Origin: Zygophlyctis sp. KS116
Taxonomy: Eukaryota > Chytridiomycota
Length of the DNA stretch: 64,000 nucleotides
Reading direction: 5' to 3'
NCBI GenBank assembly: GCA_054661495.1
Contig: BAAFSQ010000013.1
Span: 20,506 to 84,505, forward strand
Both the position numbers and the translations under genes were made by a program. Positions 24,365 through 34,177 of this stretch are shown piece after piece. The notes beneath the pieces are model-generated. The model made no database searches. It saw nothing but the letters and a program-made list of their open reading frames with translations, and was not told the DNA's origin. The first letter of the stretch is position 1, and each line of letters opens with the position of its first letter.

Positions 24365-24943
24365 ATGACGACTGCATTAAATCAATCCAAAAAATTACAC
24401 TCATATGTTCTGGTTCAGAAAATGTTGCTTCTTGCAGACTTGCTGTTGACACTTTTGTCCGAAAGTCAGAAACATATATTTTTCATTGTTGGTGGTTGTT
24501 ATTTCCTACAATTCGTTTGCTTAGTTGCCAATATCCTTCTTCTTCTTGTACTATTCACAAATACTTATGCTTTCAAAGCGGGAGTGGTAAAAGTTATGCT
24601 GAAAGAATTTCAAGGAACCTTGATTGCATATACAATTTACTTTATCATATTTTTCGTGACAAGATTAAATGGAGGGGTAAGAGCTGCACATCTAAATTAA
24701 AGATGCTCTTTTGGAACTGTTTTAATAAGGCATGCTCTATCTGGACGCCAAATTATGTTGCATTGTATACGATTTTTCGTCTAGGTACGTAGAAATAATC
24801 TCAGAGAATAGCCGCAATTATGTATTATTTTGCAATTCTACATTCCTCATATAAAATCTGTGATCCAAAGTAATATAATTCAAGCTAACTGTAGGTATTA
24901 TTCAGATTCGGAATGGCTACGATATAGGCTTCGTCATTCATAG
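24365..24943 (+). CDS. TMEM138: TMEM138, ciliary four-helix membrane protein
   Basis: Transition-zone membrane protein required for cilia in animals. Four hydrophobic helices are visible, with conserved LLSESQKHIF, FTNTYAFKAG, FQGTLIAYTIYF and IWTPNYVALYTIFRLAAIMYY. Three introns must be removed (26, 27 and 25 nt); the last exon supplies DPKYYSDSEWLRYRLRHS, matching the family C-terminus. About 165 residues, the family size. It is the second flagellum-linked gene in the window. Its stop is 29 bp from the end of RRN3. Confidence 0.85.
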
Positions 24944-24972
24944 TTAAATAAGCTTGAATAAATTTGATTTGA

Positions 24973-26812
24973 CTATTCAAAAGATGTTCCAGATAAATGA
25001 TACTCCAATTCATCCATACCTTGTTGATCATCACTATCTTCCCATTCTTGATAGATATCAATTATCCTTTTTTTAGAAATCGGTAGATTGAGAGGATCAA
25101 ATGGGAAAAAAGATTCTAGCCTTTCTAGAACTAGTGATGACGTGATTATTTCTGATTCTACTTTTTCAACAACTTCGCTTGTTCCAGGAATCCTCATGTC
25201 GGATGACATAAAAGGATAGCAGTATAACATATTGTAAGAATGTGTGATGCGTGCGAATTCTTCAATGATGTGTTTGGAGCATACCTTGAACGGACACAGT
25301 TTACTAGTAAGTACTTTTTGGAATGAAGCTAATTCAATTGGTAATTGTCCAGTTGATAAATCTAAGTCTATCAGTTGCTTCCATCTAAAGCAGAATAAAT
25401 ATATGATTGCTTGTACGATAGAATAGAATATTCCGTGTTTTGCAATAGTTTTTCTAGTAACAAGTCCTTGTGTATAAGTATCAACATACTTTAGAGCACA
25501 TTGATTCAAAAGGCGAATACATGCTTTCGCGGAAACTTGATCAATAAATTTGGCCCTAGCTACAAAACTCGCAAGATACGATGCAGCTGCAATTCGTGTT
25601 ACTGTTGGTTGTGAAAAATCCAAAATTTTCCCAGCTAAAAGTCCCATAAAATCATCTGCAAATGTATCTCGAAGAGAAGCAATGTAAAAGTACAAAAACT
25701 GCACACATCGTAAACGATGAGTTGATAATATAAGAGAATCAAAAATAGTCAACAATTCTTGGAAAAATTCATGATCCTCCTTCAATCGCAGATAAACCAT
25801 TCCCATCAAGAGATCAATCATATTATCCAGCTTCAATAAAAGATCTTTAAAATCCATTGAGATAGGAGTGATGTTATAATCATCATCAGAGTCCATATCT
25901 AGATCATCTGAACAAGAATCAACACTAGATTCTTTATCATTCGGCTCTATAGAATTATTATCCCAATCCTCAGGATCCAAATCATCCAATTCTGTTTGAA
26001 TTTCAGTCTAAAATTAAAAAGCGGAGTTCTTACATCTATCTGAATCAACTTTTCAATAATTAATTTCCAGATTCCTGATCTAATATCCGGACAATAACTT
26101 TCTAGCTCAAGCAAGCTTATCAGATAATTCTTATGCGTTTTAAGAGGTTCTGTCTTGTGTGGGAAATTAACAATCACAAACTCCAGAATAAATTGTGGTC
26201 CTGATGGTACCAGCTTTAATACACCTTCCAGAATAGGATGAATATACTTGTGATGTTCAGTATCCGTTTCATTTCCAAATGAATCTATAATTAGCCTGTG
26301 TATGTAATACCAAATCTAAAATGTTTAACCAACATTTCCACTACTTTTAAAGTGTATATTGGCTGGGCAGAAACTAAAATTTCCAAAAATTGATGATAAG
26401 CTAAAATCAATTCTGGTTTTTTATGAATCCAATCCATTTGTATCAGTAAATCGATAAGATGCTGACAATTTCTGGTCAATTGTGAACCAATAGTTGTGAA
26501 CGCACCAATCACAACAAGAAATTCATCATCATTTAAATCCTTTTTGAGTGCATCCACCATACCAAAATACATTGATGACTGACCTGACTTTCTATGACTT
26601 ATAGCCGATATGATTTTGTGAGTGAATGTTGCAATACTAGAAAAATCAGTCTGTGCCACAAAAGAAAGAGACATTGGCTCATCTTTTTTCTTAAATTCAA
26701 GAATCTGTAAATGATCATCAAAGGTAACCTTTTTTGAGTGTTCTTTAGCCTCAATCTTGATTGCATGGCTTCCCGCTTGCTGTTCAATGGCTTCACCTGG
26801 CAGCGACGGCAT
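24973..26812 (-). CDS. RRN3: RNA polymerase I initiation factor Rrn3/TIF-IA
   Basis: HEAT-like factor that links RNA polymerase I to the core promoter factor for rRNA transcription. Family blocks: LIEKLIQID-TEIQTELDDLDPEDWD with the acidic serine patch, LMGMVYLRLKEDHEFF, RCVQFLYFYIAS, ASYLASFVARAKFI, CFRW, CPFKVCSKHIIEEFARI and a C-terminal FPFDPLNLPISKKRI. Two introns of 26 nt lie near 26310 and 26030. About 595 residues. The start is the ATG at 26812 (MPSLPGEAIEQQ). The divergent SAXO-like gene starts at 26842, so only 29 bp separate the start codons. Confidence 0.9.
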
Positions 26813-26841
26813 AAGGAAAATTTGTGGATGACGTTTCACAA

Positions 26842-28509
26842 ATGAATCAAGATCCGTTATATCAGTGGAGAAAGCATTCGGGATTCAAAAAAGGCCTTGC
26901 AACTGACATAGTTTTAGGCGATCTTAGTAAATGGTCTGGAACAGCACAGTATGAGTCTACCATGCATTCGGATTTTAATGCTTATCAGTCGAAATCAGAT
27001 CAAAACCATACAGTATCAATGATTAAGAAGAAGGGAGAACATAATATCTCTTTTGGAGATAGAAAAACTGATAATAATGCCAGATTTGAAAGTTTAACGG
27101 CAAAAGATTTTAAACCGCCGCCAGCAGACAATGGCACGCTCAATTCTAACTTGACAAGATCTAATGCGATTGAAAGACATCATAGAAAACCTATTAATGC
27201 AACAAGCTCTGCTCATATTGGTTTGCAAACTCGAAAAGATCTACCGATTGACGACAAACATTTCAAGTGTTTTACAACTTCTAGTGGTGATGCATATGTT
27301 AATTTTTCTAATCAAATCAAGGGGCCTAAAGATATTATTAAAACAAAGGGTTCAAGTATTCAACAAGGAGATCTGAATCATTTTTCCAATTATACAACAA
27401 TGCAGGCTCATTCTTATGTTTTGCATCCAAATGAAGCATATCATATTCAACATACCAAAATTCCTCATACAAAGACATCTATTGTTTTAGGACAAAGGTA
27501 CAATGCCCCAAAATGTGTAGGCGATGACGACATTTATACTTCAACATCTTCGGCGACATACCAGGCAAAGGAAAATAACCAGCAAGAAGTAGCAAAACCA
27601 CGGCTAAATAGCTCAATTGTTTTTGGAGAATTTAGAAAAAAAATGTCAGATCCTTCAGTGACGCAAAGAGACTATAAAATGCATGACAAAGGTGTCGTCC
27701 ATGAAGCAAATACAAAGACCTCAAAAACAGCATCTCGGAATAGTAGTGGGATGATCAATGCTTTTGCGCCTGATCCACAATCTAAATTACATTCTGAATC
27801 TTGTACTTCTTTAGCATATAAAACACCTTCTCATATAAATCATGATAGATCAGCGGGTCTAGTATTTGGAAGTAAAGTGAGTAATGGAAATCTATCATCT
27901 ATTCCTTTTGGGGACCCACAAGGATATCCTATTGGAATGTTTAATACTACAAATGGTAATGATTTTAACGCCCATTATGGAGTTCATGTTTCACATCCCG
28001 TTTTGGGAGCTAAATTAACAAAATCTCAAGTAACGTTTGGCGAACAGGGAGGCCCCATGGATGCTGAAGATAGATACAGTAGTACGACACATTTGGCCTT
28101 TGTTCAACATCCAGAGTCGATTGCAGCACTTGGACGTGGTGTACCTATTAAACATGCGGCCACTTTAAAGGATAATGATGATCCAGATTATTCAATGGGG
28201 AAAAACTCTACTACTCATGCTGACCACTATAAACTCCCAAAATTAACTACAGAGCGTGTATATGGACGAACAGCAGCAAAGACTGTTCCACCTAAAATGC
28301 TCTTTCCTCTTGGGTCTCAAACGGACGTTTATGGAACAGTCACTGCTGATTCTTTCAATTCTCGTCAAGGATTATTTTTTAATAATGCTCAAGTAACTCA
28401 AGAAGCACATAAAAAGGCTATTTTGCGACAATTAAGAACAAAAAGCTCTGTTGCATTTGGTGATCCATCTTTAACATATTTCGGTGATCGAGAAACAATA
28501 AAATCTTAA
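26842..28509 (+). CDS. SAXO-like axonemal microtubule repeat protein
   Basis: Intronless, 555 residues, no membrane segment. It consists of about ten irregular repeats containing an [FL]G[DEQ] core (NISFGD, SIVLGQ, SIVFGE, IPFGD, VTFGEQ, SVAFGD) alternating with STT/SSAT-x-x-x-x-[FY] segments and His/Tyr/Pro-rich linkers. This layout is that of stabilizers of axonemal microtubules (SAXO, including PPP1R32/TEX45-like proteins), which bind inside or along doublet microtubules. The family match is by pattern, so moderately sure. The start is the ATG at 26842 (MNQDPLYQWRK). The stop codon overlaps that of the convergent VMA7 gene within a TTAA. Confidence 0.6.
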   Translation: MNQDPLYQWRKHSGFKKGLATDIVLGDLSKWSGTAQYESTMHSDFNAYQSKSDQNHTVSMIKKKGEHNISFGDRKTDNNARFESLTAKDFKPPPADNGTLNSNLTRSNAIERHHRKPINATSSAHIGLQTRKDLPIDDKHFKCFTTSSGDAYVNFSNQIKGPKDIIKTKGSSIQQGDLNHFSNYTTMQAHSYVLHPNEAYHIQHTKIPHTKTSIVLGQRYNAPKCVGDDDIYTSTSSATYQAKENNQQEVAKPRLNSSIVFGEFRKKMSDPSVTQRDYKMHDKGVVHEANTKTSKTASRNSSGMINAFAPDPQSKLHSESCTSLAYKTPSHINHDRSAGLVFGSKVSNGNLSSIPFGDPQGYPIGMFNTTNGNDFNAHYGVHVSHPVLGAKLTKSQVTFGEQGGPMDAEDRYSSTTHLAFVQHPESIAALGRGVPIKHAATLKDNDDPDYSMGKNSTTHADHYKLPKLTTERVYGRTAAKTVPPKMLFPLGSQTDVYGTVTADSFNSRQGLFFNNAQVTQEAHKKAILRQLRTKSSVAFGDPSLTYFGDRETIKS

Positions 28510-28912
28510 GAATCCCCAAAAAGCTTTTGAATTCTTTTGAGTACAGAGTCTTGAGTTGGATCATATGGATGATCTTTTGATGGGATTTCAAGAATAGTAG
28601 GAAATGCAGCCGAATATTCATCCATAAGCGGCCGAATCAGATTTGCAACTTGTTGAGTAATTAAAACAATCGCCATATCCTTCCTTCCCGTAAACTCCTC
28701 AAACGCTGCCTCGACGGTTGCCAGTGGAGTTTCTAGTATTAACAATTCATATATTACTGGCATCTACAATCAAGAAATTAGGTTTCTGCTTTGAATCGAT
28801 ATGTCCCATTCCCTAAAATTTAATAGAAACTGCTTACTGCCAGTAACATTCCAGTAACAGAGTCTTCATCCCCCATTATACTCATTAAAACTCTATTCTT
28901 CTGCAATGACAT
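28506..28912 (-). CDS. VMA7: V-type ATPase subunit F (Vma7)
   Basis: Stalk subunit of the vacuolar proton pump. Exons: MSLQKNRVLMSIMGDEDSVTGMLLA, then GMGHIDSKQKPNFLIVDA, then KTPLATVEAAFEEF...IVLITQQVANLIR...FPTILEIPSKDHPYD. Two introns of 25 nt. The GDEDSVTG and LEIPSKDHPYD blocks are diagnostic. About 118 residues, the family size. The stop TAA overlaps the stop of the SAXO-like gene: both use the palindrome TTAA at 28506-28509. Confidence 0.93.
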
Positions 28913-29017
28913 GATGCTAGTCACAGATGTTGCACTTTTTAACCAAGGGCTAGTGGGAAGGCGTGAATATATGTCTCCATTGATTTTATTATTAGATTTA
29001 TGATTAGATTTTATCTT

Positions 29018-29860
29018 TTACAGTGTAAAAAGAACAATCAACAAAACTACCAACAGTATGATCAGACCTACAATACAGACTTGTTGTTTTGTATCAGCAT
29101 TTGCGTTAATAAACTCTTTCATTCTCTTTAAACCAGAATCTAAATTATTTGTAGTATTATCTACTTTCAACTCTATGTGATCAATTAGTCTAGATTGTTC
29201 ATCTAATTCGTTCCCCAGGACTGTAGCAATTTCTTTTAAATTTACAACTGTTGATGCAACTGCCTGGATTTCTTTATCTTGTTCTTTCATGATTTGTGCC
29301 TGAGTACCAGACTCTTTTTCAAAAAAATTCTTGGAATCTTGTTTTTCCTTTGGCTCTTTGAAATTAGGATTGTGATTCTTCCTTGTCAGCAATGCCTTGA
29401 TTTAATTTTGATAAACTTTTACATCTCGCATCCCCTTTTCTCCTCCTAAATGCGCATTTGGATTATTAATTGAAATCCGCATGTCCTAAAATGGCTTAAA
29501 TTTCTTAATAAATACCTGAATATCTTTTTTTGATTGAGTGATAAAGTCTTTTCGTTGTTCAACTTGAGATTTATCAAGATTGAAATTTGCAGGATTTACT
29601 TGAACCACCTATTTTTATTTTATCAAACCCACCTTGATAGTTTCATCTAAATCAACCAAATCCTCATCAGCTAATTTTAAAAGAGTTCTTAAATCAGTTG
29701 AAATTTTCTTGATTTCGGACTCTGGTTTTTTCAGGGCAATTGATTCATTAAACTGACTGAATAGAATTTTAGCCTTTTTCAATGTTTTTTCAACGTCTCT
29801 AGATATTAATATACTTTATTACTCTTTGACTTCTATGAATGGATCATTATCGGACATCAT
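29018..29860 (-). CDS. TLG1: Syntaxin-6/Tlg1-type Qc-SNARE
   Basis: SNARE for endosome to trans-Golgi fusion. The N-terminal Habc domain starts MSDNDPFIEVKEDVEKTL and contains LADEDLVDLDETI and ANPANFNL-like (NPANFNLDKSQVEQRKDFI) motifs of syntaxin 6. The SNARE helix runs through IMKEQDKEIQAVASTVVNLKEIATVLGNELDEQSRLIDHIE, then a 20-residue C-terminal anchor, with almost no lumenal tail. Four introns of 24-30 nt were resolved. Two ATGs (29860, 29857) are in frame. About 245 residues. Confidence 0.9.
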
Positions 29861-30210
29861 TTTTCAATTCGGAAATTTTAGAATCTTTTTCCGCCATTTA
29901 AACAATTCAATTCTAGATTTTGATTCCTCAATTTAAATTACAGTTGAATTTAAAACTTTACCCGTAAATATAGATTGTTTTAGCATGTTGAATTCATGTT
30001 TGTGAACCGACACCTAAACCACCACTTTAAAAAGCAAAAAACATTGAAGGGTTACATTTAAAAAATCCTAAAATGATGATGATCTACAATACTGATCTTT
30101 ACGAAAAGAAGAATCTTAACCACCAAGATCTCTGATTAGGAAACTGAAAATTTTTCAGGTTTCAAGAGTGTGTCACACTTGTCATGTTACAAAAAACATT
30201 AAAAATAAAA
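29861..30210. other. Intergenic spacer holding a snoRNA
   Basis: 350 bp between syntaxin-6 and the first gene of the secreted-protein island. Holds the U24-like snoRNA described separately; nothing else is recognisable. Confidence 0.6.
30065..30140 (+). ncRNA. SNORD24: Box C/D snoRNA, U24-like
   Basis: C box ATGATGA at 30072-30078, D box CTGA at 30131-30134 and an internal CTGA (D') at about 30091. A 6-bp terminal stem TCCTAA (30065-30070) / TTAGGA (30135-30140) closes it. The guide next to box D, ACCACCAAGATC, is complementary to the conserved large-subunit rRNA segment GATCTTGGTGGT, which is the U24 target; by the fifth-nucleotide rule the methylated base is the C of GATC. About 76 nt. It stands in an intergenic spacer, so it needs its own promoter or processing from a longer transcript. 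The rRNA sequence is recalled, not searched. Confidence 0.8.
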
Positions 30211-30726
30211 ATGAATTTGATCTTGATTCTATGTTTAGTTATTTCCATTGTTTTGGGGAAAGATGCAAGCACTGATGCTAGAATCCAATCTACTTATACC
30301 ACTCTGATGAGAGATTTTCAGCAAGACTTGAGTGCTACTGCTCTTCAATCAGCAAAGGCAGACTTCAATTATCAACACAAAGTCAACACTCCTGCTAGTC
30401 AATTACAAAGCTATGAAACCATTTATAATCAGTATAAGGCACATTCTGATGCAATCTTTGAAACTTTTAAACCAATCGCACATCAAATAATTGAAAATGC
30501 AGCCTACAATAAGAATTATAATTATTACATTTGGAACGAAAAGACTCAATCTTGGCATTTATATGGACGACAAGCTCCAAATCCACCCGTTGATGGATCA
30601 GTCGAAAATTCGAAATTGTTGGGATCAGAATTAAAGGCTGCATGGGTCCAGCTAGTAAATTCTAGTTCCAGATCTAATCGTGGATCGGCAGGTTTGTCAA
30701 CATCAATCAAAATGGCCCGTTTCTAG
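30211..30726 (+). CDS. Secreted protein of the island superfamily, short form (A)
   Basis: Undescribed family. Signal peptide MNLILILCLVISIVLG; then a helical domain with TFKPIAHQIIENA and the family hallmark YYIWN-x5-WHLYGRQAPNPPVDG followed by N-x2-LL. Residues 172 in all; it ends soon after a basic site (SRSNRG) and lacks the C-terminal transmembrane helix of its relatives, so it is either a soluble form or a truncated one. Intronless. The same mature N-terminus (DASTDARIQSTYTTLM) recurs in the partial gene at the right edge of the window (DYATDVRINKTYVAFM). Confidence 0.75.
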   Translation: MNLILILCLVISIVLGKDASTDARIQSTYTTLMRDFQQDLSATALQSAKADFNYQHKVNTPASQLQSYETIYNQYKAHSDAIFETFKPIAHQIIENAAYNKNYNYYIWNEKTQSWHLYGRQAPNPPVDGSVENSKLLGSELKAAWVQLVNSSSRSNRGSAGLSTSIKMARF

Positions 30727-30913
30727 GGTGGCACGACGTTTCATAAATGTCTTGATAGTAATTCACCCTCAATTGGGCTTTAGAATAGTCTAATAAGGAA
30801 GTTTTGTTGCCGGTTAACAAATAAACTACTAATTCATACTTTTTATAATGTCTCAGAACCAGTAAAACTTTTCAGTTGGTCCGTCAAATTTTCACCAGCA
30901 CGCCCAACTTTAT

Positions 30914-31858
30914 ATGATTGTGGCACTCTTGTATCTAATTGGATTAGTTGCATGCAGAAGCAACCAAATACAAATGATTGATGTCTACTTGAATCAGATG
31001 ATGAATAGAATGGATTTTACTCTGGATTATGCATTGGATAAAGCTTTTAGTGTTCAGGCATTTCCTCAGGACGCTGAAGGGGAGATCTTTCAATTAAAAA
31101 AAGCAGTTATCAAGGAGGCACAAGACTTGTATAGACCATTGGCTAAAGCAGTATTGGTTGAATCTTTCACTCCTAAATTGCACAAAAGAGGTGATGATGG
31201 CATAGATACAGCAAATGTTTTGGACGAGACTGTACCAAGGCAAACACAAATGGGTAAGATTCAATCTGAAGAAAATTATTTTTCTTATAAGGATGAATTT
31301 GTGGAACCATCAAAAATTCCAAAGCCTTCGTTTTGGAGCTTTTGGAAATCGAGTTCAGAAATCCCATCAGTCCGTAGTATAGATTCTGATTTTGAAGATC
31401 CAAATGGAAAAATAACTTTCCATTCATCTCTTAATGATGGAGAATTTGCTCATAAAGTTTCTGATTTTAATCGCAATCTAATGGCACCCAAATCACAAAA
31501 TATCAGACCAGAAACATCTTCTAAATACTTTCAAGAATATCTAAAAGAAAAGGTTTCAGCTCTAGATGAACATTTCCCAGCTGAGAAATCATGGAATATG
31601 CAGTTACTTGAAAGAGTTAGAAGTTTCTCTTTCAGAATGTACACGAGGTTAAGAGGAGCCTGGAATACAGTAATCATGAAATTAACGTCGGAAAAACTAT
31701 CAGAGTATTCTGGATCAAATTCACATATATCAGATATTTTCCAGGCCGAAACTCTTAAAAAGGCTGGTCTAGTAATCTGTCTTGTTGAAATAGGTTACCT
31801 GACTTATGCCTATTTTTTCAAAAACACTGATAGTATTGGTCATGATTATTTTGATTAA
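30914..31858 (+). CDS. Secreted/membrane-anchored island protein B1
   Basis: Undescribed family, intronless, 314 residues. Signal peptide MIVALLYLIGLVACRS; helical N-terminal domain with DLYRPLAKAVLVES; dibasic site LHKRG at about residue 93 (Kex2-like); variable acidic/serine middle; conserved FPAEKSWNMQL block; C-terminal transmembrane helix and tail ending HDYFD. The first 320 nt are almost identical to B2 (32036), beginning exactly at the ATG, while the rest is only distantly alike. Confidence 0.75.
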   Translation: MIVALLYLIGLVACRSNQIQMIDVYLNQMMNRMDFTLDYALDKAFSVQAFPQDAEGEIFQLKKAVIKEAQDLYRPLAKAVLVESFTPKLHKRGDDGIDTANVLDETVPRQTQMGKIQSEENYFSYKDEFVEPSKIPKPSFWSFWKSSSEIPSVRSIDSDFEDPNGKITFHSSLNDGEFAHKVSDFNRNLMAPKSQNIRPETSSKYFQEYLKEKVSALDEHFPAEKSWNMQLLERVRSFSFRMYTRLRGAWNTVIMKLTSEKLSEYSGSNSHISDIFQAETLKKAGLVICLVEIGYLTYAYFFKNTDSIGHDYFD

Positions 31859-32035
31859 TCTTTCTGCAAGTATTTCAATCGACATCATGACTGTACTCAA
31901 ATTCTTTCAATACAATATTTGATTTAATTGTGAAGCAGTGTTTAGAAATAGTACAATATAGAATTTACTGATCAGTGGTTATAAATCTAACTGACCCGTG
32001 CCGGTAAAAGCAGTAAAATTTCCCATTGGAAAAAA

Positions 32036-32962
32036 ATGATTGTGGCACTCTTGTATCTAATTGGATTAGTTGCATGCAGAAGCAACCAAATACAAATGAT
32101 TGATGTCTATTTGAATCAGATGATGAATAGAATGGATTTTACTCTGGATTATGCATTGGATAAAGCTTTTAGTGTTCAGGCATTTCCTCAGGACGCTGAA
32201 GGGGAGATCTTTCAATTAAAAAAAGCAGTTATCAAGGAGGCACAAGACTTGTATAGACCATTGGCTAAAGCAGTATTGGTTGAATCTTTCACTCCTAAAT
32301 TGCACAAAAGAGGTGATGATGGCATAGATACAGCAAATGTTTTGGAAGAGACTGTTACTGAAACATCAAAAGATAAATCAATACCGGTTGCTAATGATCC
32401 ATTTGAAAAGGCTTCAAAATTAGTAAATGCTAACAATGAAAAATCAGTACCTGTTACAGCTAATGATGCTGAAAAAGTGTCTGGGAATGCAAATGCTGAA
32501 AGCATGTTTAAACAGGTGGGCGATGCTATTAAGAATGCAAAAGAAAAAGTTAAAAATGTAGTACCTGGAATTGGAGCAAATTCTCACAGTTCCCAAGACA
32601 CTACCAGTGGAATGGCAAAGGCCGTCAATCATATTAATGAGAAGGTTCCAGCAGAAATGTCCTGGAATATAAGAATGACTGAAATGATCAAAAGATTTTT
32701 TAGTAGAATAGTCCAAAAACTCAAAGATTCTTGGGCAAAAGTTGTCGATGCTTTGAATTTAGGAAAGATTAAGGAATTCTTCAAGGCTAATGAGGTTGAA
32801 AAGGGGGAATCAGCAACAATATTTCAAAAGTTTCAAAGCCTTCTGACTTCAACGTCGATGAAATATGCTGGCTTAGCGATTGCTACGCTTTCTTTGTCTT
32901 ATTTGGTCTACAGTTTCTTTTTCAAAAAGGCTGAAATTGATGATCACGAATACTTTGAATAA
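32036..32962 (+). CDS. Secreted/membrane-anchored island protein B2
   Basis: Paralogue of B1, intronless, 308 residues. Signal peptide, N-terminal helical domain and LHKRG site are the same as in B1, with one silent and one amino-acid change seen over 320 nt. After that the middle is a Lys/Asn/Val-rich region, then VPAEMSWNIRM, amphipathic helices, a C-terminal transmembrane helix and a tail ending HEYFE. The upstream region does not resemble that of B1. TATAAAT lies at about 31979. Confidence 0.75.
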   Translation: MIVALLYLIGLVACRSNQIQMIDVYLNQMMNRMDFTLDYALDKAFSVQAFPQDAEGEIFQLKKAVIKEAQDLYRPLAKAVLVESFTPKLHKRGDDGIDTANVLEETVTETSKDKSIPVANDPFEKASKLVNANNEKSVPVTANDAEKVSGNANAESMFKQVGDAIKNAKEKVKNVVPGIGANSHSSQDTTSGMAKAVNHINEKVPAEMSWNIRMTEMIKRFFSRIVQKLKDSWAKVVDALNLGKIKEFFKANEVEKGESATIFQKFQSLLTSTSMKYAGLAIATLSLSYLVYSFFFKKAEIDDHEYFE

Positions 32963-33159
32963 GTAGTAGAATTTAAAATTAGAATTAGAGAAAGATTTTA
33001 GAAATAATTGAAAATTGAGCATATTTTGTTATCATGGCTCAAGTCACAATATAGACATTTTGCCTGAACAGAAGGAAATCGTATCAAAGGAATGCAAATT
33101 TGGTGTTTCATATTCTTGATAACACCCCTGCAACTGTTCATCTTTTTGATTCTCTTAAA

Positions 33160-33954
33160 ATGATTGTAATACTTGTTTTTGGATTCCTTATGTCCATAGC
33201 AGCTTTTGCTAGTGGAAAAGATTCAAGCAGCATCGCATATGAAATGATTATGCAAAAGTATGAAAATGCGGCATCACTGGCAACAGCTCAGCAGGCCATG
33301 AAAACTTACAAGAAACAATTTTATGCTGATCCACCGGTTTCTGGGAATGATTTAATCCCGTACAATCAGATCTTTAAAGAATATCAGCAAATTTCGGACT
33401 CTTTATTGCAAAAAACGGCTCAAGTCATACATTTATCAATAAATGAATTAAAAGAAAATTCCAATAATGAATTCTATGTCTGGGACACTAACTCTCAAAT
33501 GTGGCATCTTCCTCAGCAGGCTGCCCCTGCTAGCCCGGTGGACGGAGCGGCAATCAATGCTGGAAAACTATCAAAACAAATTCAAGATTCACTTAAGAAA
33601 CAACTGGATTTTGATAACTCAATGCTGGTTAAACGATCAGTGGTTTTGCCGTCTTTTTTCAGGGGGTTTGCTAAATCAAAGACGACAGATGTTTTGCATC
33701 CAGACTCAATAAAGCTAGGATGGTGGCGATCAGTTTTTGGAAGAGCAAAACTCAAAAATGAGATTAGACTCTTCTTTTATCCGAATATTGTAAAGGTATA
33801 TTTTGGAATAGCGTCAGTGGGCTACCTGTACTTTATTTGTAGAGATGTTTTCGGTAAACAATCGACAAGTATATCTGAAGCCGGAATTGGATCCATAGAA
33901 TCTTCCACTGAGCAAATCAATGATTCTTTATCAGCCACGGCCTTAATATCTTAA
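33160..33954 (+). CDS. Secreted/membrane-anchored island protein D1
   Basis: Undescribed family, intronless, 264 residues. Signal peptide MIVILVFGFLMSIAAFAS; hallmark FYVWD-x5-WHLPQQAAPASPVDG followed by INAGKLSKQIQDSL; dibasic LVKRS site; a short Phe/Arg-rich segment; then one transmembrane helix (NIVKVYFGIASVGYLYFIC) and a Ser/Glu-rich tail. The ATG at 33160 begins the signal peptide; the frame is open further upstream but without a better start. Confidence 0.72.
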   Translation: MIVILVFGFLMSIAAFASGKDSSSIAYEMIMQKYENAASLATAQQAMKTYKKQFYADPPVSGNDLIPYNQIFKEYQQISDSLLQKTAQVIHLSINELKENSNNEFYVWDTNSQMWHLPQQAAPASPVDGAAINAGKLSKQIQDSLKKQLDFDNSMLVKRSVVLPSFFRGFAKSKTTDVLHPDSIKLGWWRSVFGRAKLKNEIRLFFYPNIVKVYFGIASVGYLYFICRDVFGKQSTSISEAGIGSIESSTEQINDSLSATALIS

Positions 33955-34177
33955 GTTTTTCAATGGAATTGATTCACATTTCAAATATTTTCATACCAGC
34001 GAGATTACTGGATTTTCACTCCTATGAAATATATTTTTATACTTGATAACTATTCATTTATTAATATATATAATACTAAGTTGACGATATGACTGCCGCA
34101 ATAGCAATAAAGTTTCAGATTCGCCCCTAGTGGTAAGAAACTGCACCGTTGCCGCAACTTTCAAATTAAATAGAAAA

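Noticed and set aside
30727-30913. Continuation of protein A past its stop, to a membrane helix as in its relatives
   Set aside because: Frames after the TAG at 30726 do not resemble the D or C tails, and no splice site restores one. Protein A ends there.
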